Notes under the pieces: model-generated
Seen by the model: only the letters and a program-made list of their open reading frames with translations
Told to the model about the DNA's origin: nothing
The model's database searches: none
Shown: positions 1 to 7,401 of the stretch, piece by piece
Position numbering within the stretch: the first letter of the stretch is position 1
Layout of the letters: each line of letters opens with the position of its first letter
Program-made: the position numbers and the translations under genes
Source: a bacterium
GTDB lineage: Bacteria > Bacillota_I > Bacilli_A > RF39 > UBA660
NCBI GenBank assembly: GCA_029007415.1
Contig: JAQXHT010000068.1
Coordinates: forward strand, 1-11,719
Direction of reading: 5' to 3'
Length of the DNA stretch: 11,719 nt

Positions 1-1
1 A

Positions 2-55
2 AGCGTGAATATAATGTTTGAAGGTTTAAAAATATATATGCAGAGCTTAACTTAA
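2..55 (+). CDS. tnpB: TnpB (OrfB_Zn_ribbon) RNA-guided nuclease, C-terminal tail only
   Basis: Reading from base 2 gives SVNIMFEGLKIYMQSLT followed by TAA at 53-55. This matches the very end of TnpB/OrfB proteins, where the last RuvC motif (DRD-x-NA-[SA]-x-N-I) is followed by a short helix of the form NI-x-x-EGLK. Only the part after the catalytic Asp is in the window, so neither the catalytic residues nor the zinc ribbon can be checked. The other two forward frames do not give a TnpB-like peptide. TnpB is an omega-RNA-guided DNA endonuclease that helps IS200/IS605 elements persist; its guide scaffold is normally encoded at the 3' end of the gene and beyond, which is what is seen downstream here. 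Confidence 0.8.
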   Translation, partial: SVNIMFEGLKIYMQSLT

Positions 56-168
56 AATAAAATTCAGTGAAAAATAATAGGGTGGCGACCATCCGATACT
101 GGTCTGTGGAGAACTAATTTAGTTCTGTGAAGCAGAAATGCCTTACCGTGAGGTAAGGCTACTGAAAA
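56..168 (+). ncRNA. Probable TnpB omega RNA scaffold (3' part)
   Basis: This non-coding stretch follows the tnpB stop directly and is rich in short perfect stems, unlike any other intergenic region here. GACC (87-90) can pair with GGTC (101-104). AGAACTA (110-116) pairs with TAGTTCT (120-126). GCCTTACC (140-147) pairs with GGTAAGGC (152-159) around a GTGA loop. The single-stranded link ctgtgaagcagaaatg before the last stem resembles the conserved segment before the terminal stem of many Firmicutes omega RNAs, recognised from memory and not by search. The RNA would be processed from the tnpB transcript, with the guide being whatever sequence follows the right end (about 165-185). The 5' limit and exact 3' limit are uncertain. 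Confidence 0.62.
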
Positions 169-187
169 CAAGTTTTCAGTTTTGTTC
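161..187 (+). terminator. Terminator-like perfect hairpin at the element edge
   Basis: ACTGAAAAC (161-169) and GTTTTCAGT (172-180) form a perfect 9-bp stem with a two-base AA centre, followed by TTTGTT. The stem is A/T-rich and the U run is short, so termination may be partial. It lies between the TnpB/omega RNA unit and the promoter of comN-secDF, where it would limit read-through from the element. Because the palindrome crosses the probable right boundary of the element, it might instead be part of the transposon end or of its target site. Confidence 0.5.
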
Positions 188-197
188 CGCTTATTAG

Positions 198-226
198 TTT
201 TCAACTAGCTTAAAATGCGCTATAAT
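198..226 (+). promoter_or_regulatory. Sigma-A-type promoter for comN-secDF
   Basis: TTTTCA (198-203, four of six matches to TTGACA) and a perfect TATAAT (221-226) are separated by exactly 17 bases. Transcription should start around 232-234, giving a leader of about 20 bases before the ATG at 254. The -10 box overlaps the upstream in-frame ATG at 215, which argues against that ATG being the start of the comN-like gene. Confidence 0.72.
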
Positions 227-240
227 ATTGTTAGTTTGGT

Positions 241-246
241 AGGTGG
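241..246 (+). promoter_or_regulatory. Ribosome binding site that fixes the comN start
   Basis: AGGTGG lies 7 bases before the ATG at 254. The longer frame opening at 215 has no comparable site and would begin upstream of the predicted transcription start. Confidence 0.7.
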
Positions 247-253
247 TATAAAT

Positions 254-529
254 ATGGATATTGAGTTTTCTTCTAAAGAAGAACTGTATAGAAGAGTAAA
301 ACCAGCATTACGGACTAAGAAAAATGAGTTAATAAAACTTGGAACAAAAAATATCAGAGAAGTTGATATCTGGAACTTTCTAATTAAAACCAAATGGAAA
401 AATGGAAGTAACTTATGTCTTTTTGATATTGTAAATGATATTATGCAAGTTGATAAAGAAGAAATAAACCAATATCTAATAAAAGCACATCAACCAAAGG
501 AAAATAATATTAATTTAGAAATAATATGA
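254..529 (+). CDS. comN: ComN-like post-transcriptional regulator (YrzD family)
   Basis: This 91-residue soluble protein matches the ComN/YrzD family of short Bacilli proteins. The signature is the block DIWNFLIKTKWKN (about residues 38-50), followed by a second conserved stretch LFDIVNDIMQVDKEEINQYL. Bacillus subtilis ComN is known to act after transcription on the comE competence mRNA and to associate with the division-site protein DivIVA; whether that role holds here is unknown. The neighbourhood supports the call, since comN (yrzD) also sits immediately upstream of secDF in B. subtilis. ATG at 254 is chosen over the in-frame ATG at 215 because it has a good ribosome binding site and lies downstream of the promoter. 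Its stop TGA (527-529) is part of the TGAGG ribosome binding site of secDF, suggesting translational coupling. Confidence 0.82.
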   Translation: MDIEFSSKEELYRRVKPALRTKKNELIKLGTKNIREVDIWNFLIKTKWKNGSNLCLFDIVNDIMQVDKEEINQYLIKAHQPKENNINLEII

Positions 530-540
530 GGTATTAGAAA

Positions 541-2763
541 ATGAAGAAAAAGAAAAAACAAATGATTGGCAAACTATTATGGATCTTTATTATTACAGCA
601 TTAATTTCCACCTTCTTTAATCCTCTATTTCAAGATTTAAAGTTCGGTCTTGATTTACAAGGTGGCTTTGAAATACTTTATCAAGTTAGTCCGATTGATG
701 GAAGTAAAATGACTAAAGAAAAACTAAATGCAACCTACAAAAGTATGGTAAAACGAATCGATTCTCTAGGAGTAAGTGAACCAGAAATCGTTTTAGAAGG
801 CAATGACAAGATTAGAGTAAAACTTGCTGGAGTTACTAATCAAGAAGAAGCTAGGTCAAAATTATCAACTGTTGCTAATTTGACTTTTAGAGATTCAAAT
901 GACAACTTACTAATGACAAGTGATGTTTTAAAAGCCGGTGGAGCCAAGGTTAGCCAAGACCAAAGTGGAAAACCAGCCGTAGCACTTAGCATTAGAGATA
1001 AAGATACTTTCTATAAAGTAACAAATAAAGTAAAAGACATGAGTAATAACACTATCGTTATTTGGTTAGACTTTGATGAGTCAAAAGATAGTTACTCTAG
1101 TGAATCATCATCTTGTGGAACAAGTGATAGTAACTGTTTATCAGCTGCTAGAGTATCACAAGCTTTTGCTAGCGATGTAATTATTCAAGGTGACTTTACG
1201 GAAGAAGAAGTACAAAACTTAGTAGATTTAATAAACTCTGGAAGTTTACCTACTAAATTAACTGAATTATCAAGTAAAACAGTAGGAGCTTCTTTTGGAG
1301 ATGCAACACTTGAAAAGACTTTAATCGCAGGAATTGTTGGAGTAGCTTTAATTATTATATTACTATTAGCACTATATCATTTCTGTGGAATCTTATCAGC
1401 TGTTTCTATTATTCTATATACCTTCTTCGTCTTTGCAACTTTCTGGTTAGTAGGAGGAGTCTTAACTTTACCTGGAATAGCTGCCTTGATACTAGGTATT
1501 GGTATGGCAATAGATGCTAATGTTCTATTATACGAAAGAGTAAAAGAAGAACTTAAAAAAGGTCGTAGCTTACCAACTGCTTTCAAAATGGGAAGCAAAT
1601 CAAGCTTTAAAACAATTGTGGACTCAAACCTTACTACTTTATTAGTAGCAATTATCATGTTCATCTTCGGTGAAAGTAGTGTTAAAGGTTTTGCGACAAT
1701 GTTAATTATCAATATAGCCGTTACAATGGTAACTATGGTTGCTATTACAAGAACCTTAATGAAGACCTTTATTAATAATGGTTACTTTGATGACAAACTA
1801 GGTCTATTCTTAAATGCTAAAGAGAAAAAAGAAACAAAAGAGAAAAAAGCTCCATTATTAAATTACTCTAAATATTTTGCTATTTTCTCAAGTATTGTCT
1901 TCTTAGTTGGTGTAGTATTCATTACTACTAAAGGACTTGCTCTTGGAATTGATTATCAAGCAGGAAGTGACATTAGTTTAGTAACAGAAAAGAAACTATC
2001 TAAGAAAGAACTAACTAAAGATATTAAAGAATTATCTTTAAATAAAGTAGAAATAGAAATTCGTGATAAAGAAGCAGATATAAGAATAAAAGATGTTTTA
2101 AAGAAAGATAAAGTCCAAGAAGTAAAAAAACACTTTGAAGATAAATACGAAGCTAATGTTGATATTGGTGTAGTAAGTAACGTGGTTAAACAAGAACTTA
2201 TCAAAAATGCTATTTTTGCAATATGTGTTTCTCTAGTAGGAATTATCATCTATATCAGTTTAAGATTCCATATCAGTTTTGGTATCTGCTCTGTATTATG
2301 TCTATTACATGATGTATTATTAATGATTGCTTTTATGGCTATTTCAAGAGTAGAAGTTGATTCAATGTTTATCGCTGCTATTCTTGCTATTATCGGTTAT
2401 TCAATTAATAATACAATAGTTATATTTGACCGTATAAGAGAAAATCTTAATGGTAAAAATATTAGTAAGTTAACTAATAAAGAAATAGAAGATGTTGCTA
2501 ATATTAGTATGCGTCAGACATCACTAAGATCAATTTATACATCACTTACCACAATCATTCCAGTAGTAGCACTTATTGTTCTTGGTAGTAGAGAAGTGTT
2601 ATCATTCAATCTTGCTATGACGATAGGACTTATTGCTGGAACATACTCATCTTTATTTATTGCACCATTACTATGGACAAAATTCGCTAAGATGGGTTAT
2701 TCTAAAAAGAAAAAAGTTTATAGTGAAAAAACCGAAAAAACAATTACAGGAATAAATGATTAA
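541..2763 (+). CDS. secDF: Protein translocase subunit SecDF (fused)
   Basis: At 740 residues this is a fused SecD-SecF of the Bacilli type (B. subtilis SecDF is about 737). SecDF is a membrane motor that uses the ion gradient to pull secreted proteins out through SecYEG. The N terminus is a Lys-rich start and one membrane helix (about 10-27), then GLDLQGGFE, the SecD signature. A large outer P1 domain follows to about residue 255, then a SecD membrane bundle with GIGMAIDANVLLYERV, where D325 is the conserved charged residue. The SecF half starts near 440, with GIDYQAGS, the second outer domain, and IIGYSINNTIVIFDRIREN in the membrane bundle. Two oddities: the usual Asp of the SecF motif IND is Asn624, and a Ser-rich loop in P1 carries Cys192 and Cys199. 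TGAGG at 527-531 is the ribosome binding site. Stop is TAA. Confidence 0.97.
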   Translation: MKKKKKQMIGKLLWIFIITALISTFFNPLFQDLKFGLDLQGGFEILYQVSPIDGSKMTKEKLNATYKSMVKRIDSLGVSEPEIVLEGNDKIRVKLAGVTNQEEARSKLSTVANLTFRDSNDNLLMTSDVLKAGGAKVSQDQSGKPAVALSIRDKDTFYKVTNKVKDMSNNTIVIWLDFDESKDSYSSESSSCGTSDSNCLSAARVSQAFASDVIIQGDFTEEEVQNLVDLINSGSLPTKLTELSSKTVGASFGDATLEKTLIAGIVGVALIIILLLALYHFCGILSAVSIILYTFFVFATFWLVGGVLTLPGIAALILGIGMAIDANVLLYERVKEELKKGRSLPTAFKMGSKSSFKTIVDSNLTTLLVAIIMFIFGESSVKGFATMLIINIAVTMVTMVAITRTLMKTFINNGYFDDKLGLFLNAKEKKETKEKKAPLLNYSKYFAIFSSIVFLVGVVFITTKGLALGIDYQAGSDISLVTEKKLSKKELTKDIKELSLNKVEIEIRDKEADIRIKDVLKKDKVQEVKKHFEDKYEANVDIGVVSNVVKQELIKNAIFAICVSLVGIIIYISLRFHISFGICSVLCLLHDVLLMIAFMAISRVEVDSMFIAAILAIIGYSINNTIVIFDRIRENLNGKNISKLTNKEIEDVANISMRQTSLRSIYTSLTTIIPVVALIVLGSREVLSFNLAMTIGLIAGTYSSLFIAPLLWTKFAKMGYSKKKKVYSEKTEKTITGIND

Positions 2764-2792
2764 TAAATAGTAAATTAAAGGGAGGTAATTAT

Positions 2793-4937
2793 ATGACACA
2801 TAAAAAAGATATGGTTAAGTTAGATGACTTATTAGAAAAACTTGATTATATGAAGGAAGATAAAGATAAGATAGTTAAAGCTTATCAGTATGCTTTAGAA
2901 AAACACGACGGTCAGTTCCGTAAGAGTGGAGAGCCATATATTATCCACCCTTTAAATGTTACTATTATTTTAACAAGCGTTTATGCTGATAGTGATAGCA
3001 TAATTGCGGCTCTTTTACATGATGTAGTAGAAGATACTGATGCTACTTTAGATGAAGTAGAGGAAATGTTTGGACCAGTGGTAAGAAAACTAGTTGATGG
3101 GGTTACCAAACTAGGACGAATTCATTTTTCAACTGATAATGAATATCTAACTAACTATTATAAGAAAATAATCGTTGGAATGAGTGAAGACGTTCGTGTA
3201 ATCATCATCAAATTAGCCGATAGACTTCATAATATGCGAACCCTTTGGGCAATACCGGAAGAAAAACAAAAGAAAAAAGCTAAAGAAACACTAGAAATAT
3301 TTGCTCCTTTAGCTCATCACTTAGGTATTCATAAGATAAAATCAGAGCTTGAAGATTTATCACTTCGTTACTTAAAACCAGTTGTTTTCTACGATATTGC
3401 CGAAAAGTTAAATAAAACCAAGGTAGAGCGTGATAGAACTGTTGGTCTTATGATGAGTGAAGTAACTAATCTTCTTAATGAACATCATATTCCACACCAG
3501 ATAAAAGGTCGTGCTAAGAGTATTTATAGTATTTATAACAAACTAGATAAAGGAAAGAAATTCAGTGATATTTATGACTTGCTAGCATTACGTATCTTAG
3601 TTGATACGGAACAAGATTGTTACTTATCACTTGGAATCATTCATTCCAAATTCCGTCCTTTACCTAAAAGATTTAAAGACTATATCGCTATGCCAAAACC
3701 TAATATGTATCAATCATTACATACTACCGTCTTTGGAATAGATGGTTACTTATTTGAAATTCAGATTAGAACTTATCAAATGGATGAAGTAGCTGAAAAC
3801 GGTATCGCTTCTCACTGGGCTTATAAAGAGCATAAAGATGCTTCAAAACTAATGCAAAATACCACTGAACAGAAACTACAATTCTTTAAAACAATTATCG
3901 AATTATCCCAAGATAAAATGACTAGTGAAGATTTTGTTAATAGTGTTAAAGACGAAGTCCTAAATAATAATATTTATGTCTTTACTCCTAAGGGAGATGT
4001 AATGGAACTACCTAAAGGTGCAACCCCACTTGACTTTGCTTACAAAGTTCATTCTAAAGTAGGGGAAACTACTGTTGGTGCTATTGTCAATGGACAGATA
4101 GTACCTCTTGATTATCAATTACAAAATAACGATATCGTAAAAATCAACACTAATAAAAATGGACACCCTTCCAAAGAATGGTTGAATATCGTTAAAAGTA
4201 CCCAAGCTCGAAACAAGATTAGGTCTTACTTTACAAAAAGTGAAAAGGAACTATTTATTGAAAGAGGAAAGTATTCACTTGAAAAAGAATTAAGGAAGAA
4301 AAAATATAGTATTCAAGAATTTATGAAGGAAGAAAATATAAATACTGTTCTTGAAACTTTAAAAATCGGTAATTTAGATGAGTTATATCTTGAAATTGGT
4401 AATGGTAAATATAGTCCCACTACAGTAATTAGAATAATATATAAAGAAGAAGAACCAACCGAAGCAGTAGAAGTAAAAACGAAAAAGATAGAAAAAGAAA
4501 CATCATCAGATATTATCGTTGCTGGTATTGATAATATTAAAGTAAGTCTTGCTTCTTGCTGTGACCCCGTTTATGGTGATTCTATCGTTGGGTATATCAC
4601 TAAAGGAAATGGTATTAGTATTCATAGAGCAACTTGTCCTAATTTATTACGAATGGATGATAGATTAGTATCCGTTAGTTGGAGTAGTAATCCAGCTAGT
4701 AAATATTCAGTTGATCTTGTAATTTATAGTAATACAAGTGATAACAATCTAGCAGATATAATTGCTACTACTAGTAAAATAGATGCTAATATCAATGGCG
4801 TTAAAATAATCGATAGAGGAAATAACACTGTTTATGAAATGCAATGTTTCGTAAGAAATTTAGAACATCTAGAAAAAGTGTTATTAGAACTTAATAAGAA
4901 ACCATATATTAACAATATAGAAAGGTTAATGCAGTAG
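2793..4937 (+). CDS. relA: Bifunctional (p)ppGpp synthetase/hydrolase Rel
   Basis: This 714-residue long-type RelA/SpoT homologue makes and degrades the stringent-response alarmone (p)ppGpp. The N-terminal HD hydrolase looks intact: H52, H76-D77, E80-D81, D143 and N147 are present (HDVVEDTD, KLADRLHN). The synthetase domain (about 230-345) has GRAKSIYSIYNKL, D262 in YDLLALRIL, E322 in FEIQIRT, and the RFKD motif (293-296) typical of bifunctional enzymes rather than the EXDD form of synthetase-only RelA. A TGS domain spans about 395-455 (VFTPKGDVMELPKGATPLDF). A zinc-finger-like region carries C589-C590 and C615 (HRATCPN), and an ACT domain ends the protein. AAAGGGAGG just before the start is the strongest ribosome binding site of the window. 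The gap to secDF is 29 bases; recJ and apt, which lie here in B. subtilis, are missing. The stop codon touches the dtd start. Confidence 0.97.
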   Translation: MTHKKDMVKLDDLLEKLDYMKEDKDKIVKAYQYALEKHDGQFRKSGEPYIIHPLNVTIILTSVYADSDSIIAALLHDVVEDTDATLDEVEEMFGPVVRKLVDGVTKLGRIHFSTDNEYLTNYYKKIIVGMSEDVRVIIIKLADRLHNMRTLWAIPEEKQKKKAKETLEIFAPLAHHLGIHKIKSELEDLSLRYLKPVVFYDIAEKLNKTKVERDRTVGLMMSEVTNLLNEHHIPHQIKGRAKSIYSIYNKLDKGKKFSDIYDLLALRILVDTEQDCYLSLGIIHSKFRPLPKRFKDYIAMPKPNMYQSLHTTVFGIDGYLFEIQIRTYQMDEVAENGIASHWAYKEHKDASKLMQNTTEQKLQFFKTIIELSQDKMTSEDFVNSVKDEVLNNNIYVFTPKGDVMELPKGATPLDFAYKVHSKVGETTVGAIVNGQIVPLDYQLQNNDIVKINTNKNGHPSKEWLNIVKSTQARNKIRSYFTKSEKELFIERGKYSLEKELRKKKYSIQEFMKEENINTVLETLKIGNLDELYLEIGNGKYSPTTVIRIIYKEEEPTEAVEVKTKKIEKETSSDIIVAGIDNIKVSLASCCDPVYGDSIVGYITKGNGISIHRATCPNLLRMDDRLVSVSWSSNPASKYSVDLVIYSNTSDNNLADIIATTSKIDANINGVKIIDRGNNTVYEMQCFVRNLEHLEKVLLELNKKPYINNIERLMQ

Positions 4938-5372
4938 ATGAGAGTATTAGTGCAAAGATGTAAAAATGGCTTTTGTAGTGTTAGAGGAGAGAAGATTGCT
5001 AGTATTGATAAAGGACTAGTTCTCTTAGTAGGTTTTACTGATGGCGATAGTAAAGATACTATTGACTGGATGGTTAATAAAATCTGTAATTTGAGAATTT
5101 TTCCTGATAGTGAAGGAGTTATGAACCTCTCTATCTTAGATGTCGAAGAAAAGATATTATCAATCTCACAATTTACTTTATATGCCGATACAAAAAAAGG
5201 TAATAGACCTAGTTATATAAAAGCAATGAATGGCGCCAAAGCTAAACTTTTATATGATTATTTCAATAAGAAACTAAGAGAAAAAGTTTCATTAGCAACT
5301 GGGGTTTTCGGTGAAGATATGGAAATAGGACTAGTTAATATGGGACCAACAACCATTTTGCTAGAAAGGTGA
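4938..5372 (+). CDS. dtd: D-aminoacyl-tRNA deacylase (DTD)
   Basis: This 144-residue protein has the normal length for DTD, a homodimeric cytoplasmic enzyme that hydrolyses D-amino acids (and glycine wrongly attached to tRNA-Ala) from tRNA. Family motifs are clear: SQFTLYAD at residues 77-84, GNRPSY near 88-93, and GVFGEDMEI with the C-terminal Gly136-Pro137 pair (cis-proline motif) that gives chiral selectivity. The usual NDGP is NMGP here, a mild variation. The ATG follows the relA stop with no gap, and the nearest ribosome binding site is AAAGG at 4921-4925 inside relA, so translation is probably coupled. relA-dtd adjacency is classic for Firmicutes. Confidence 0.96.
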   Translation: MRVLVQRCKNGFCSVRGEKIASIDKGLVLLVGFTDGDSKDTIDWMVNKICNLRIFPDSEGVMNLSILDVEEKILSISQFTLYADTKKGNRPSYIKAMNGAKAKLLYDYFNKKLREKVSLATGVFGEDMEIGLVNMGPTTILLER

Positions 5373-5376
5373 AATT

Positions 5377-6438
5377 ATGTATAAGAATAGAATTAATTAT
5401 AAATTACTTAACTTTTTAATTTTAATGGGACTGCTATACATATGTGTTACTAATATTGGAACTTGGTTTCAAATATTTAGTAAAATAGTGAGTGTCTGTT
5501 TACCTTTCATCATTGCTTTCGCTATTGCTTATGCTTTACATCCACTTGAAAAGAAATTAGAAGAAAAAGGAGTCAGAAAAAGTCTTGCCATTACTTTCTT
5601 AGTTGTTATGACTTTACTAATCGTCGTTGCTCTAATAGCAGTAACTCTTCCCTTAATTTATCAACAATTGATTTCTTTTACTTCAAGCTTTGGTTCAGTG
5701 ATCGACGAAGTTTCAAGAAAATTCAACTTAGACTTATCAAATTTTGAATCGACCGCACAAGACTCACTCAATCAATTGATTGGTAGCTTAGGCAGCATCT
5801 TACAAAAAGGAACAATTGATGTTGTTGGAAAAACTGTCTCTATCTTAGGACAATCAGTCATTGTTTTAGTTGTTACTATCTATTTCTTATCTTATATGGA
5901 TAGAATTAGACATACAGTTAAGAAATTTTTAAAGAGTTTAGAAAATAGAAGCTATGACTATGTAAAAGCTCTTGATATCGAGATAAGTAATTATCTAAAA
6001 GGTCTAGGATTATTTATGGTTATTCAATTCTTTGAATATTCAATAGTATTCTTTATTGCAGGTCACCCTAACTGGTTATTATTTGGAATACTTGCCTCCT
6101 TAACAACAGTAATACCATATTTTGGAGGGTTAATTACTAATATCTTAGCTTTAATAACCGCTTCTGCAATTAGTAGTAAAGTATTCTTTGCAACTTTAAT
6201 AATTTGTTTAATCTTCCCACAATTAGATGGGTATCTTATCTCACCAAAAGTGTATGGTAAAACAAATAACGTTAATCCGCTAGTAACTATAATGGTAGTG
6301 TCAGTAGGTGGTACTCTTGGGGGAATGTTAGGAATAGTAGTAGCACTTCCAATTTATATATTAATCTCTAGTAGTTATCGTTTCTTTAAAAAAGATATAG
6401 AACGTGGAGTTAGAAAGGTCAAGGAACAGATTAAATGA
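5377..6438 (+). CDS. AI-2E family (UPF0118) membrane transporter
   Basis: This 353-residue polytopic membrane protein of the AI-2E/UPF0118 family has about eight hydrophobic segments: near 10-30, 35-55, 66-95, 152-172, 208-228, 233-262, 268-290 and 300-335. A soluble loop (about 95-150) lies between the third and fourth, as in the family. The C-terminal signature is visible as PQLDGYLISPKVYGK followed by NPLVTIMVVSVGGTLGGMLG. The family name comes from a proposed autoinducer-2 exporter, but some members act as sodium(lithium)/proton antiporters, so the substrate cannot be assigned. Its ribosome binding site AAAGGTGA contains the dtd stop codon, and its own stop overlaps the start of the MYG1 gene (ATGA), so it is firmly embedded in the operon. 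Confidence 0.9.
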   Translation: MYKNRINYKLLNFLILMGLLYICVTNIGTWFQIFSKIVSVCLPFIIAFAIAYALHPLEKKLEEKGVRKSLAITFLVVMTLLIVVALIAVTLPLIYQQLISFTSSFGSVIDEVSRKFNLDLSNFESTAQDSLNQLIGSLGSILQKGTIDVVGKTVSILGQSVIVLVVTIYFLSYMDRIRHTVKKFLKSLENRSYDYVKALDIEISNYLKGLGLFMVIQFFEYSIVFFIAGHPNWLLFGILASLTTVIPYFGGLITNILALITASAISSKVFFATLIICLIFPQLDGYLISPKVYGKTNNVNPLVTIMVVSVGGTLGGMLGIVVALPIYILISSSYRFFKKDIERGVRKVKEQIK

Positions 6439-7364
6439 TAAATTTTAAGAAAATAGAACTAGTAGAAAAAGAAGAAGCAACCTTTTTGACACATTGCGGA
6501 ACAATGCATGCTGATGAAGTTTTCGCCACCGCTTTCTTATCTTTTTTATTTGACGTAAGACTAGCTCGTGTAAAAGAAATTACTGATGACGATAGAAAAC
6601 GTGATGTTATTATCTATGATATTGGTTATGGTAAATTTGATCATCACCAAGAAGATGGTCGTGTAAGAGAAAACGGTATTAAATATGCTGCTTTCGGTTT
6701 ATTGTTTGATTACTATGGTAAAGAATTTTTAGAAGGACTTGGCGTAGCAGATGTTGATGCCGTCAAGAAAGCCATAGAACAAGACTTTATCATCGGACTA
6801 GATGCTATCGATAATGGTGTCTTCCCCTCAATCGATGCTCCCTATAAAGTAAAAACCACTTCTGACTTAATCAAATTATTTAACCCTTCTTATAAAAGTG
6901 GTCAAAAAGAAAATGAACAATTTTTAAAAGCCGTCAACTTAGCGCAAATGATATTATCTTTAGAAATCGAAAGAATCATCGGTAAAGAAAAAGCAAAAGC
7001 GAAAGTTATAGAAGAAATTAATAAACAAACCGGTCCTATTCTTATTCTTGATGAATATATGCCTTATGAAGAAGTGCTGTTACAACAAGAAAATGCTAAA
7101 GACATTTTATTTGTAATGTTTTCGTCAAATAGAGGAGGGTATGCCGTTAATACCGTTCCACAAGATTTGACCCATAAGGAAGATAGACTACTTTTCCCAA
7201 AGACTTGGGCTGGAAAAACTGGAATAGAGCTTGTTAAAGAAACAGGAGTAGAAGGAAGTAACTTCTGTCACGTAAATCGTTTTTTAGTAACGGCTAAAGA
7301 CAAAGATTCAGCCTATAAATTAGCAAATTTAGCAATTGAAATAGATAAAAATGGAAAAGAGTAA
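6435..7364 (+). CDS. MYG1 family protein, DHH-type metal-dependent nuclease
   Basis: This 309-residue soluble protein belongs to the MYG1/UPF0160 family, a branch of the DHH phosphoesterases. The metal-binding motifs are all present near the N terminus: THCGTMHADE (H20, H25, D27), IIYDIG (D62) and DHHQ (D69-H70-H71), with a later conserved D in GLDAIDNGVF. The eukaryotic homologue MYG1 is reported to be a 3'-5' RNA exonuclease acting on ribosomal and mitochondrial RNA; the bacterial members are little studied, so an RNA substrate here is an inference. The gene overlaps the preceding one by ATGA and has AAGGA at 6421-6425 as ribosome binding site. A T-rich run (7366-7384) follows the stop, but no hairpin with G/C pairs precedes it. 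Confidence 0.9.
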   Translation: MINFKKIELVEKEEATFLTHCGTMHADEVFATAFLSFLFDVRLARVKEITDDDRKRDVIIYDIGYGKFDHHQEDGRVRENGIKYAAFGLLFDYYGKEFLEGLGVADVDAVKKAIEQDFIIGLDAIDNGVFPSIDAPYKVKTTSDLIKLFNPSYKSGQKENEQFLKAVNLAQMILSLEIERIIGKEKAKAKVIEEINKQTGPILILDEYMPYEEVLLQQENAKDILFVMFSSNRGGYAVNTVPQDLTHKEDRLLFPKTWAGKTGIELVKETGVEGSNFCHVNRFLVTAKDKDSAYKLANLAIEIDKNGKE

Positions 7365-7401
7365 TTTTTTCTATTTTTCTTTTAGTTAGAAAGAGGTATT
7401 T

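Larger units (their letters stand above)
1..168 (+). mobile_element. Right end of an IS200/IS605-type TnpB element (partial)
   Basis: The window opens inside the 3' end of a tnpB gene. A compact structured region follows, as expected at the right end of IS200/IS605-family elements. The visible parts are the TnpB tail (2-55), a spacer, and hairpins at 110-126 and 140-159 with the element-like sequence tgtgaagcagaaatgcc between and into them. The right boundary is not exact. I place it near 168, just after the 140-159 hairpin, by analogy with other TnpB elements. The left end and any tnpA lie outside the window. Whether the element is still active cannot be judged from this fragment. Confidence 0.7.

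Noticed and set aside
56..190. Riboswitch or ribosomal-protein-type leader for comN-secDF
   Set aside because: The structured stretch lies before the promoter at 198-226, so it is not in the operon's own leader, and it directly follows a tnpB stop, which explains it better.
215..253. Longer N terminus for the comN-like protein
   Set aside because: The ATG at 215 lies before the TATAAT box at 221-226, has no ribosome binding site, and the extra 13 residues are not part of the family.
1377..1712. Open frame of 111 codons on the minus strand
   Set aside because: It lies wholly inside the SecD membrane region of secDF, has no ribosome binding site, and encodes a low-complexity mirror of the membrane helices.
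1956..2249. Open frame of 97 codons on the minus strand
   Set aside because: It is antisense to the SecF outer domain; the Ser/Leu-rich product is what Lys/Glu/Asp-rich coding DNA gives when read backwards.
7364..7390. T-rich run after the MYG1 gene as a terminator
   Set aside because: There is a T run but no stem with G/C pairs in front of it; the nearest pairing is A-T only.
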